From positions 45,179,346 to 45,243,345 of the forward strand of contig NC_087064.1 in assembly GCF_963678635.1 (NCBI RefSeq): 64,000 nt of DNA. Reading direction: 5' to 3'. Below are positions 8,810 to 17,264 of this stretch, piece after piece (positions within the stretch are counted from its first letter, which is position 1; each line of letters opens with the position of its first letter). The translations under genes were made by a program, and so were the position numbers. Source of the stretch: Symsagittifera roscoffensis. Lineage: Eukaryota > Xenacoelomorpha > Acoela > Convolutidae. Below the pieces are notes generated by a model, which ran no database searches, had not been told where the DNA came from, and was given only the letters and a program-made list of their open reading frames with translations.

Positions 8810-11800
8810 CTATGAGCGTCTCATAAGCTCTTTCGTAAGCTCTCCTACGAAAGCTGTTCCATTATCCGATTGAAACGTCATCGGACAACCATGTCTTGCT
8901 ATCCACGTATTGATCAGGTGGTCGCATGTCTCTTCCGCCGAGGCAGTTATGCAGGGCACGGCCTCTGCATACTTCGTGAAGTGATCTATCATGACCAAGA
9001 CTTGGTTATAACCGCTGTCTGTCATGCATATCTTCTGGTGATCTATCTGCACCACCTCGTTGAATTCAGACGACTCAATCGATTGTAAAGGAAATCGTAA
9101 TTTCCTTGGATCCTTGACCTGTTGGCATGACAGGCACGCTGTTACCCATTTCTCACATGCCTTTTTCATTCCAGGCCACTCAAAGCGCTTCAGGATCCTC
9201 TGATACACTTTGTCGATCCTTTGATGGCCCATCTGATCATGCGACCTGAATAATAGTTCTGTCTGATAGAGTTGAGGCAACACTATCGCGTTATATTTGT
9301 ATAAGACCTTGTCTTGTTCTCTTCTCCTGCAAGCCACGATCCCGTCCTTGTTCAGATATAATCTCCCCTCCTTCTGCATGAAGTATTGTCTCAGGATCCT
9401 ATAGCTGTCTTCTTCCAGGTCACCTTTGTCTGGTGCACCGTTTTCTATCCACCTTTTTAGGTTGCTTGTCATGCGATCATTTCTCTGCGCCCTTAGAAGG
9501 TCCGAGAGTCTGTATCTCGCCTTCAAGTACGTCTTCATGACCCTCATCTGACTATTCAGCTCGTTGGGCTGATGTGTGTCTTCTTCCATCTTAACGCACC
9601 AAATCTTCGCCAACGGTTGTGTTTCTTGCTGAAACAATTGAAGATCAGTCCTGACTGCCTCTTTCTGTGGCAATAAGCTCATCGACCGCTTTGATACTGC
9701 TATTGTTTCTAAGTCATCCGCTGCGTTGTCAAAGACTCTTTCACTTGGTATTAGGTAGCGATCACTGTCAGGATCCTGGTACACCTCTCTGTCCAGGTCC
9801 CTTGCCCGAGTTTCCACTAGTAGCGTGTGTATCGCTAGTTCTGACAGTTCTGATCCCGAACTCGAGTTCCTGTCTGAAAAGGTGTCCATTCCTGAGTTTC
9901 GGGAATCATCATCCGTCGAAGAGGTTGTGCTGGAGACTGCACGCTCCTCCAGATCATGTCTGTGCTTTCTTCGCATCCATCTGAACTCCCCGGACAAAAC
10001 CTTGTTCTCTAGGTCCTGTTTCTCATCAGGAATTTCCTCGTTTATCTCAGACTCCCCGGACAAATTTCCTTGTCCCGGGTGTTGATCTTGTGATCGCTGG
10101 TTCTTCTCATCATCCTTCTCCCCGGACAAATAGTCTTGCAGCAGATTGTGTTCTACCTCTTCAAAGGTGACGGTTTTCTTTCGCTTGCTGCTCCCCTGTT
10201 CTTTCTGTCCGTAAGAAGTACTTGTTAAAATCTCTTGGGGTATTGAGGATACTAGTTGCTGAACTATTGTCCTACAATCCCTTTCGTTCTCTTCGTGCTG
10301 TCGTCTGGACGGCATGATCTTCACCTTCTCACTGACTGTTAGCGATGCCACTGCTGCTGTCCACTCGGGGTCATCTCTGGTCACTTCTCTTTCTAACAAT
10401 CCATCCAGCATCCGCATCACTTGTGGTGTGACTTGCACCGTTTTATCCAATAATGAGAGGCTGTGTATGTTCATGCGAGAGAGTTCTTGCTGGACCAGGT
10501 TCGAGCGCAGCAACAAATCCAAGGGGACCGGGTCCTCCTTGGACAGGATCCTTATCTCGGCTGCTTTCTCTACAGGTAACTCAGGGTGCCCTGGAATTGG
10601 ATGTCCAGACTTATCCAACCATCTCGTTAAGGGAAGCGCTTCATAAGTTTCTTTGTCCAGAAACGAGAATCCCTCCTTTATTTGCGCCTGATTGGCCTGC
10701 TTCTGCTCCAATCTTTCATAGAACTCAGTTTTCTTGCTGAGGCTGTCAGCATTCTGGTGTTTATCACGCATCCTATGTTCGTTTATCATATGGTAGCCAT
10801 CCAATCTTACTATCCATCTACCAATATAACTCTGATCCATCGAGTAGGTCTTCAACCAGGATAACGCTCTGTTGTCCACGCGTAACTTGAAGGGAGCGCT
10901 CCCCAAGTATGCACGGTACTTCTCCACGAAGGTGACTACTGCAAACATTTCTGCTTTTGGTGCGCCATATTTCATCTCTGTGTCACTCAAGACTTTGCTG
11001 CCGTATGCAATGGGACGGAGAACTGTTCTTCCGTTCCATTCTTGCTCTTGATGCAAGATTCCTGAGATGGCCACCACCGATGCGTCTGTGTCGAGAACAT
11101 ACATGCCCTTTTCTGTTGGCATGCCCAGCACTGGCGCTTCGCACAGTTCCCGCTTTATGTTCTCGAATGCAACCTGTGCCTCATCGTTCCATTCGAACTT
11201 TTTCCCTTTGTTGCGCATCAGCTTCTGCATCGGGTACACCTTGTCCGCATATCCTTTAATGAATTCACGGTAATAATTGGCAAACCCCAGGAAGCTCATT
11301 AGCTGTGTGTCCGTCCTCGGAGCCTTCCATGTCAGCACAGCCTCTACTGCTTCCGGATCTGGCCTCACACCATGCCTGTCCACCATTCTTCCCAGGTACT
11401 TGATCGAATCCCTAAGGATTTCACATTTCGATGGTTTGCATTTCAAGCCTGCTCCTTTCATACATCCGAAGACCTCATCGAGCCGATCAATGTGATCCTC
11501 CAGGGTCGGTGTCGCTATGACTACGTCATCCACGTAGCACATCAAGAGATTCCCGTACTTTTTGGTCACTCCTGTCAAAGCCTGAGCCATCAGCCTTTGA
11601 AAAGTTGCTGTTGCATTGCACAAGCCGAAGGGCATCCTCTTCCACTGGTACAACCCCAATTCGCACGCGAAACCGGTTTTTTCCCTATCCTTCTTCCGCA
11701 AAGGAACCTGCCAGAAGGCAGAACCCAAGTCCAATGTGGTGAAGAACTTTCCATCACCAAGCTTAGAGAGGCTCTCGTCTATTCGCGGTATCGGGTACGC

Positions 11801-12574
11801 ATCTTTTATTGTTACCGCGTTCAAGTAACGAAAGTCGCAACAAAATCTAAGCTGCCCCCGTTTCTTTTTCGCCATTACTACACCGCAAGCCCATGGCGAT
11901 TTCGAGGGTTCTATCATGTCGTATTCAAGCAACATTTCTATTTCCGCTCGGCACGCTTCCGATTTGTGTGGTGTCATTCGTCTCGCGCCCTCTCTGTGCG
12001 GAACGGCACCTACTTCCAGTTCAATTTCGTGTTCTACGAAGTTACAGCAACCGATGTCCGCTTTATGTTTCGAGAATACATCTGCGTTCCGATCTAAAAC
12101 GTCCCGCAATTTTTCAAAATCTCCCTCACCTATTTTCCCTTTTAAATGTTCTATTTCTGGCAAAACCGGTTTGTCAGAATCTAGTTCATATGACGAGGGG
12201 CGTTCTGGAAAATTCGAGCAGCTTGATAAGCCGTCGTCCGTTTCGGATTTCATTGAAAACAATTTATGAATAGATTTTAATTCATTAATTCTCTTTAAAA
12301 TTTTATCTTTATTTGCATGATAAGGACAGTCTTTCACACTATATTTCTTCAAGTTTTGTGTCTCCTCATAGTCGGTCCTCATCGGCAAAGCGTAGCCAAG
12401 CTTCTTTCCACGCTGGATTGAAACCGTGGTGTCCAGTGTGTTCAACAACACACTGACACACAGTCCGTTTCGCGTTACCGAGAAGCTCCGGCCTAAAATC
12501 ACCGAACTCTGACTATTTGGACTCGGTACTAAGCAAACCTGCTTACTATCACTCAACGAATTTAAATTTCTCAT
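8810..12574 (-). CDS. pol: Reverse transcriptase-RNase H-integrase of element A
   Basis: 1254 codons from ATG at 12574. Residues ~150-400 are a gypsy RT: RFCCDFRYLN, TLDLGSAFWQ, and the catalytic YVDD box at ~347-350. RNase H follows, with YVLDTDASVV near ~475. After a long variable linker the integrase begins: an H-X4-H (HDQMGH) and CLSC zinc domain, then the first Asp in IDHQK and the second in SDNGTAF. The ORF stops at TAG 8812-8810, before the third catalytic residue. The start is uncertain because a 19-bp tandem duplication disturbs the junction with protease just upstream. In related elements RT is made as part of a gag-pol polyprotein. Confidence 0.9.
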   Translation of the reverse strand: MRNLNSLSDSKQVCLVPSPNSQSSVILGRSFSVTRNGLCVSVLLNTLDTTVSIQRGKKLGYALPMRTDYEETQNLKKYSVKDCPYHANKDKILKRINELKSIHKLFSMKSETDDGLSSCSNFPERPSSYELDSDKPVLPEIEHLKGKIGEGDFEKLRDVLDRNADVFSKHKADIGCCNFVEHEIELEVGAVPHREGARRMTPHKSEACRAEIEMLLEYDMIEPSKSPWACGVVMAKKKRGQLRFCCDFRYLNAVTIKDAYPIPRIDESLSKLGDGKFFTTLDLGSAFWQVPLRKKDREKTGFACELGLYQWKRMPFGLCNATATFQRLMAQALTGVTKKYGNLLMCYVDDVVIATPTLEDHIDRLDEVFGCMKGAGLKCKPSKCEILRDSIKYLGRMVDRHGVRPDPEAVEAVLTWKAPRTDTQLMSFLGFANYYREFIKGYADKVYPMQKLMRNKGKKFEWNDEAQVAFENIKRELCEAPVLGMPTEKGMYVLDTDASVVAISGILHQEQEWNGRTVLRPIAYGSKVLSDTEMKYGAPKAEMFAVVTFVEKYRAYLGSAPFKLRVDNRALSWLKTYSMDQSYIGRWIVRLDGYHMINEHRMRDKHQNADSLSKKTEFYERLEQKQANQAQIKEGFSFLDKETYEALPLTRWLDKSGHPIPGHPELPVEKAAEIRILSKEDPVPLDLLLRSNLVQQELSRMNIHSLSLLDKTVQVTPQVMRMLDGLLEREVTRDDPEWTAAVASLTVSEKVKIMPSRRQHEENERDCRTIVQQLVSSIPQEILTSTSYGQKEQGSSKRKKTVTFEEVEHNLLQDYLSGEKDDEKNQRSQDQHPGQGNLSGESEINEEIPDEKQDLENKVLSGEFRWMRRKHRHDLEERAVSSTTSSTDDDSRNSGMDTFSDRNSSSGSELSELAIHTLLVETRARDLDREVYQDPDSDRYLIPSERVFDNAADDLETIAVSKRSMSLLPQKEAVRTDLQLFQQETQPLAKIWCVKMEEDTHQPNELNSQMRVMKTYLKARYRLSDLLRAQRNDRMTSNLKRWIENGAPDKGDLEEDSYRILRQYFMQKEGRLYLNKDGIVACRRREQDKVLYKYNAIVLPQLYQTELLFRSHDQMGHQRIDKVYQRILKRFEWPGMKKACEKWVTACLSCQQVKDPRKLRFPLQSIESSEFNEVVQIDHQKICMTDSGYNQVLVMIDHFTKYAEAVPCITASAEETCDHLINTWIARHGCPMTFQSDNGTAFVGELTKELMRRS

Positions 12575-12606
12575 TGCTACTACAGCTAAAAATTGCTACT
12601 ACAGCT
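12573..12606 (-). repeat. 19-bp tandem duplication at the protease/RT junction
   Basis: The 15-mer attgctactacagct occurs at 12573-12587 and again at 12592-12606, an offset of 19 bp. Because 19 is not a multiple of three, the duplication shifts the frame between the segment after protease and the RT ORF. On the minus strand the duplication also creates TAG codons just before the RT ATG. Confidence 0.75.
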
Positions 12607-12621
12607 TGTCCTGTTGGAATT

Positions 12622-14544
12622 TTATTTTCTATCCAAAAAAACTGGTACCTTATTTTCGTCTTTTATTATCCTATTAATTGGTCTCTTAACATACTTTCGG
12701 TCCGGGTTTCTAATCCGTATTAGACCGTTGTTCAAGTCAATCATCACGTCAAAATTCCTGACAAAATCTCTGCCCAAGATGAATTGGTCGGCGTCGTCCA
12801 GATTCTCTACCACCAGGAAGCTCATCCAAAGATCTCGTCCTCCCATGTGAAGGACCGTTATCGGTGTTCTTCCGGCTACGTAGATGGCTCCTCGATTTGC
12901 GGCGGCCAGTCGGAGATTCGTAGGAATCAGATCTTCCCGCGTGAAGCCCATCCTTTCCCAAGTTTTTATCGGCATCACACTCATCACCGCTCCTGTGTCC
13001 AGAAGCCCTGTGACTCCGATTTTTGTTCCGTTGGTGTCAAGCAGATGTGCTGTCACATCTGCTTCATATCCAATGTGTACCGCGTCTTGTTCCATCATGG
13101 CGTCATGGCCTATCCTGCGGACTTTGAGTTCCTCTTCACCCAAATAGATCTGCCCCATTTGGTCATCATCTGTTGTTATATAAGTCCTGGTGTAGATACT
13201 GATTCCATCCACGTTCAGCATTATTTGATACGGCCCATAGACCTCCATGTAGCGTCCATGAAGTTTCTTCATGCGAGGGCCACCCGTCGTTAGTAGTGCT
13301 CGCACAGCTCTCGACTCGGTGCGTGGCTCCACCTGCCGCAGATAATCTGCGTATGTGTCCAAATGCATTAAAGTGAACTCTGATGGTTCACTCAGATTTC
13401 TTATTACCTGGTGTCCAGCCACTGAGATTATCGACTGTATCTTATTTCCCTGCGGCACCATGCCGAACCTCTTACCGGAGATCACTTTAAGTTTCATGTC
13501 TAAACTGCTTGGTGTTTTCGTCTCCTCGAACTCCGTTGCTTCGAAGGTATTCAATTGCTCCTGAAGCTTTTCATTTTCCAGTTCAAGTTTCACTTTTTGT
13601 TCGATCTCTTTCGTCACCAATTCCTGTTGTACTCTATTTAGAGTATCCCTTGCGGCTGCCTTATAATCGATCTTGAAGTCCTCAGCCGCAGTTGCCGGTT
13701 CCGGCTCACGTGTCTCCCCTGTTACCGCTTGCATTTTCTTTGCCGCCAGCTCTTGAGGTTTATCCTTTCTGCGTGCCTCCGCTTCACTCAAAAGTCGAGC
13801 CTTGCTGGCTTTCACTCCTGACAAAGCTTCTTCATGTCTTGGATGCTTGATGTCTGCCACTGCATCCCAGAATTGCGGACAATCTGATTTAAAATGACCT
13901 TCCAAGTTGCAAAAGAAACACCTCGGGCCGAATTTCGCAATTACTCCTCTCATGAAATCCTCATGGTCCAACTCTGACGCATCTTCGTCCTCGAGGCTAA
14001 AGCCTATTGCTTTCATGCCTTGTTTGTAAGCTGGGCATGCTGACACATGATGGTCCGTTGAACTGCAATTAGCACAAGAGCGTCTCTTGTCCATATCATC
14101 CCTCGGTTTGTACCAATTGTTCCCTTGGTTTGCTGGTCCGTTGTTAAAATTTCCATAATTGTTCTTGTAATATCCAGATCTCGAAGGAGGTTTCAACAAA
14201 AGATACTCCTTTGATTTGAGCCTTAACTCCTCCGGTGTTGGCGCATTAGTTGATAGTGGTGTGTAATGCGTTGCTAGCATCGTACGAAGTTCATCATTTT
14301 TCACACCATCGATGAATTTTGAGGCTACGGCCAGGTTCATCCTTCGGTTTGACTCATCCGGTTGGCTGCGTCTTCTCAGCATTTCCAAATCATCGAGAAA
14401 CTTGTCTATGGTTTCATCCTCTCGTTGCCTCCGTTTCTCGAAGCGCATCATCGCCTGGTGCCCCTGCAACCCTGATCCGAAACGGTTTAACAAGATTTCG
14501 AAGATTTTCTCAGCAGTGTCACTTTGATACTGTTTCTTGGCCAT
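12622..14544 (-). CDS. gag-pro: Capsid C-terminal part, nucleocapsid and protease of element A
   Basis: 640 codons. Residues 1-90 are helical capsid: FEILLNRFGSG then a charged EDETIDKFLDDL helix. Two CCHC zinc knuckles follow at 157-170 and 209-222, both of the C-X2-C-X4-H-X4-C type used to bind genomic RNA. A coiled, charged linker covers ~280-345. The retropepsin active site DTGA is at 516-519, and a late ILGRDF motif marks the usual second protease strand. Capsid-like sequence continues upstream of the ATG in this frame, so the ATG at 14544 is probably not the true start. The real gag runs on from the preceding ORF, and the break is caused by a 7-bp duplication. Confidence 0.85.
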   Translation of the reverse strand: MAKKQYQSDTAEKIFEILLNRFGSGLQGHQAMMRFEKRRQREDETIDKFLDDLEMLRRRSQPDESNRRMNLAVASKFIDGVKNDELRTMLATHYTPLSTNAPTPEELRLKSKEYLLLKPPSRSGYYKNNYGNFNNGPANQGNNWYKPRDDMDKRRSCANCSSTDHHVSACPAYKQGMKAIGFSLEDEDASELDHEDFMRGVIAKFGPRCFFCNLEGHFKSDCPQFWDAVADIKHPRHEEALSGVKASKARLLSEAEARRKDKPQELAAKKMQAVTGETREPEPATAAEDFKIDYKAAARDTLNRVQQELVTKEIEQKVKLELENEKLQEQLNTFEATEFEETKTPSSLDMKLKVISGKRFGMVPQGNKIQSIISVAGHQVIRNLSEPSEFTLMHLDTYADYLRQVEPRTESRAVRALLTTGGPRMKKLHGRYMEVYGPYQIMLNVDGISIYTRTYITTDDDQMGQIYLGEEELKVRRIGHDAMMEQDAVHIGYEADVTAHLLDTNGTKIGVTGLLDTGAVMSVMPIKTWERMGFTREDLIPTNLRLAAANRGAIYVAGRTPITVLHMGGRDLWMSFLVVENLDDADQFILGRDFVRNFDVMIDLNNGLIRIRNPDRKYVKRPINRIIKDENKVPVFLDRK

Positions 14545-16483
14545 GACACAGTTCAGGGCTGTCCCTTCTAAGTTGCTGGTGAGCGCGCTGCATTCTGCAT
14601 TCCTGTCTCTCCGACAAGTCCTCTTCCTCGAAATGCAGCTTCATTACCTCTATCCAGGTATCAATACGGCCATCAGATTCGTCTTTGTAGCATCTTGGCT
14701 TCTTAAAGACTCTTCTGGACTTCTCACTGCGTTCATTGGTTCTAGATAACCTCGTCAGGAATGTCTCCAAAGACCTGTTCAGGGGTTCAAATGCTGTGGC
14801 CATTGCCGTAGCATCCCTTGAGTGTCCCGCTTGAGTGTCCTCACACCTCGTCGAAGGCTCTGTGTGCGGTGCATCCCTGCAATCCGAATCACCGTGAGCG
14901 TTTCCCGCTTGGCCCACATGACTCCTCCTCGGGCTTGCATGCCCCCTGTTGCCGGAATCACTTCTCCCAGTCGCATGTGTGCCTTGCGTCGGTCGTTCGT
15001 TAGAGGTTTGTCTGTTCCCCGTTGAACTTGCTCTACTGTTCGGGCCCCATGTTCCATTACCCCTTGTGGCATAGCCTGATGAACTGCCCCTGCCTCTAGT
15101 GGATCCATACGTCTTCCTCCTCTGATGTTCATTGAAGTTCACCCTCGGTTCCCTGCTGGGACCTCCCGAGTTCGGTTCTCCTTCTTTTGGTCCACTCTTG
15201 CTGCTTAGTAGCCCGTCCAACCTATCCATGATAACCTGAGTTCGCCTCTCCATCATCGCTTCTATCTTTGTGTCAAGAGTCCCAAGAGACTGCTCTTGTT
15301 GAATTCTTAACTTCTCCATGTCGTCTCTTAAGCGTAAGTCTCGCTGTTCCACCTCTCTTGTCATTCGTGACAAGTTCCTCGCCATATGTTCGTCCGTTCT
15401 TTCTTTCAAGCGTTTTTCGCTCCTGCCATCTTCTTGTCTGTTGCGGTTTATTTCTTCCCGCAGACTTTCTCTTTCAATGTGAACTGCTCTTTCTAGTTCA
15501 CTCATCCTTATCGACATCTGCTCATTTTGTTCTCCTAAGCTGTCCACTATGTTGCTTAAGGCTTCCTCTAGTGCTGCCCCGTTATCCATGAGTGGCGTCA
15601 CTAGTGGTGGTGTAACCCTGTCGGTCCCAGGTAACTTCCTGCTTGTCGAGATCCGGGCCTTGACTCTCTGCTTCAACGTCTTTTCATTATTTATTTCAGG
15701 ATCCATTAACGCGTTGCCGAGCCCTCTGGTTCTACCCTCTCCAGGTTGTGGCTCCGAATTTGACCTAATCGCGAATTCCTTTGACTGGCCCGGTGTGTTT
15801 GCCTCTTTGCTTATCGTTGTCACTACACCAAATTTGTCCATGGTTCTAGTCTCTCTCCCGACATGTGCCTCACTCTCCTGGATCGAACTATTGAGGCTGA
15901 CTTGAGATCCAAAGTCCCCTTGCTCCTCTTCATCCTCTACCTCCTGGGACTCACCATCGTTTCCTGCTCCTCCTCCCATGCTGAATGGAAAGATGTTTCC
16001 AAAGGTGTTCTTCATTCTTTCTGAGAACGATGATGACGTTGTTTGTTTCCCAGTTCCGCTTGCCATCATAGTGTTGTCTGTCGGAGATCTTCTAGTTGCC
16101 GCTACTTCAGTTGAGATGTCGGACAGTTCCGACATCTCTTCTCGATCCAATGTCCCGGTGGAAGTGGCAAAATCATGGCCTTGTTCTACCGGAGTGGATT
16201 CACTCGCCAGCCTTCTGCCTCTCCCTTCCAGTCCATTTACTTCCTGGTTGTCGTTCATGGTATGGTCCGTATTGACCTTCACTTCTAACAGTTCTTTTCG
16301 CTCTTCTGAGGTCTTCTGACTTCTCGTTTCAACCATTCTGCCTGAAACCGTCCCTTTTTTATCAGACCGGGATCGCTTGATCCAATCCACAAAAGGATCG
16401 GTCATCGTCTTTCTCTGCTCCTCAGGTATGAATTTCCTAGAGCTATTACCTCGTTTTGGTATCCTTGACTTGTCTAGACTCAT
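14519..16483 (-). CDS. gag: N-terminal gag of element A (654 codons)
   Basis: Starts at ATG 16483 and ends at TGA 14521-14519. The N-terminal half is charged and low in complexity. Residues ~300-400 contain a probable coiled coil rich in Glu/Arg (EQMSIRMSELERAVHIERE and following). The next ~130 residues are Arg/Gly/Ser-rich, as in RNA-binding gag regions. From about residue 590 the protein turns into capsid (RIDTWIEVMKLHF), then the frame is lost at a 7-bp tandem duplication and the last ~25 residues are out of frame. This is therefore a truncated gag; the rest lies in the next ORF, which overlaps by 26 nt. Confidence 0.8.
   Translation of the reverse strand: MSLDKSRIPKRGNSSRKFIPEEQRKTMTDPFVDWIKRSRSDKKGTVSGRMVETRSQKTSEERKELLEVKVNTDHTMNDNQEVNGLEGRGRRLASESTPVEQGHDFATSTGTLDREEMSELSDISTEVAATRRSPTDNTMMASGTGKQTTSSSFSERMKNTFGNIFPFSMGGGAGNDGESQEVEDEEEQGDFGSQVSLNSSIQESEAHVGRETRTMDKFGVVTTISKEANTPGQSKEFAIRSNSEPQPGEGRTRGLGNALMDPEINNEKTLKQRVKARISTSRKLPGTDRVTPPLVTPLMDNGAALEEALSNIVDSLGEQNEQMSIRMSELERAVHIERESLREEINRNRQEDGRSEKRLKERTDEHMARNLSRMTREVEQRDLRLRDDMEKLRIQQEQSLGTLDTKIEAMMERRTQVIMDRLDGLLSSKSGPKEGEPNSGGPSREPRVNFNEHQRRKTYGSTRGRGSSSGYATRGNGTWGPNSRASSTGNRQTSNERPTQGTHATGRSDSGNRGHASPRRSHVGQAGNAHGDSDCRDAPHTEPSTRCEDTQAGHSRDATAMATAFEPLNRSLETFLTRLSRTNERSEKSRRVFKKPRCYKDESDGRIDTWIEVMKLHFEEEDLSERQECRMQRAHQQLRRDSPELCHGQETVSK
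14588..14601 (-). repeat. 7-bp tandem duplication breaking gag of element A
   Basis: On the minus strand the unit AATGCAG appears twice in a row at 14601-14588. Upstream of it the capsid reads in the frame of the first gag ORF; downstream it reads in the frame of the second. Removing one unit would make the two frames continuous, so this small duplication explains the split. Confidence 0.8.
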
Positions 16484-17060
16484 TCTCTATTTGTCACTTT
16501 CTAATGCCTATTCTTGACTCAATTGCTAGAGACCTTATAGTTCTATTAACAATAATAATGACACAACACAATAAATTTCACCAGATTCTATTAAATAGTG
16601 ACCACGAATCCCTGTATGTTATCAGAGTACAGTTTGTATAAAATTTATTCACTCTAACCGAATATCGGTGGTAAGATTTGAAAAATAGCACAATTTGATG
16701 TTATCAGTCAATTTAAAAGATAGTGTACTCACTACCCAATCAAGCACAGTTTATGTTGATTTAAAATAAAAAAAAAACAATATATATATATTTAATGTCA
16801 AACTATGAATACCTCTATGAAAAAAACGTATGTGTAATGTACTCTTAGTCGGTCGCAGTACAATAGTCGAACCTGTCTTTTAAAGAAAAAGCTTCCCTGC
16901 TCGGTGCTGCACCAAACAGACAAAACTTTGAAGGCAGTAATTTTCTCAAGTGGGCGTCTATTGCACCCACCGAGTACTGTGTTACCTATCTGCCTTCGGA
17001 CTGCCCGAGCTAGACCTACTAAAATCCTCAGGGCAGTCACTTTTCCCAAAAACGTATTAT

Positions 17061-17076
17061 GTTTCAATCCACACCA
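17061..17076 (-). promoter_or_regulatory. Possible primer-binding site of element A
   Basis: On the minus strand this reads TGGTGTGGATTGAAAC, starting with the TGG expected opposite a tRNA CCA end. It sits one base after a CA (…GATTCA), the usual last two bases of an LTR, and about 580 bp before the gag ATG. The matching tRNA was not identified. If correct, the 5' LTR begins at 17078 and extends right. The leader 16484-17060 has no other feature that I can see. Confidence 0.3.
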
Positions 17077-17264
17077 ATGAATCACGCTCTTTTTAATTTA
17101 GACTTAGTGTCGCGAATATCCGAGTTCGGACCTGTTTTGTATTAGTCTGGTTCTTATTGAAAGGCAAGTTACCAGTGCAGTCACTGATACCTAGCCTGTG
17201 TGCTAATAACCTAATACCTCTCACTTTTTAGTCTTTCTTTCGTCTACCTAAGTCCTTAATAAAA

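Larger units (their letters stand above)
1..17076 (-). mobile_element. Element A: giant Ty3/gypsy-type LTR retrotransposon, 3' end outside window
   Basis: All major open frames from 16483 down to 1 lie on the minus strand in the order gag, zinc knuckles, protease, RT, RNase H, integrase. This is the Ty3/gypsy order. Beyond integrase come a macrodomain-like segment, an SGNH hydrolase ORF and a long unknown ORF that leaves the window. The internal part visible here is about 16.5 kb, several times the usual gypsy length. I cannot see a second LTR, so the right boundary is inferred from a possible primer-binding site at 17061-17076. The copy is damaged: short tandem duplications at 14588 and 12573 and a TAG in the integrase at 8812-8810. 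The accessory ORFs remain open, so the damage is probably recent. Confidence 0.85.

Noticed and set aside
9667-9984. Plus-strand frames across the element A pol region as host genes
   Set aside because: They are opposite strong minus-strand RT/integrase coding sequence and show no protein-like features.
12632-12645. TTTTTTG run near the end of protease as a -1 frameshift site
   Set aside because: Slipping back one base meets a TAG within two codons, so it would not reach RT.
14519-14544. 26-nt gag overlap in element A, the same length as the 26-nt overlap at 35071-35096 in element B, as a shared programmed +1 frameshift
   Set aside because: The element A overlap is explained by a 7-bp tandem duplication a little upstream, so the equal lengths are most likely a coincidence.
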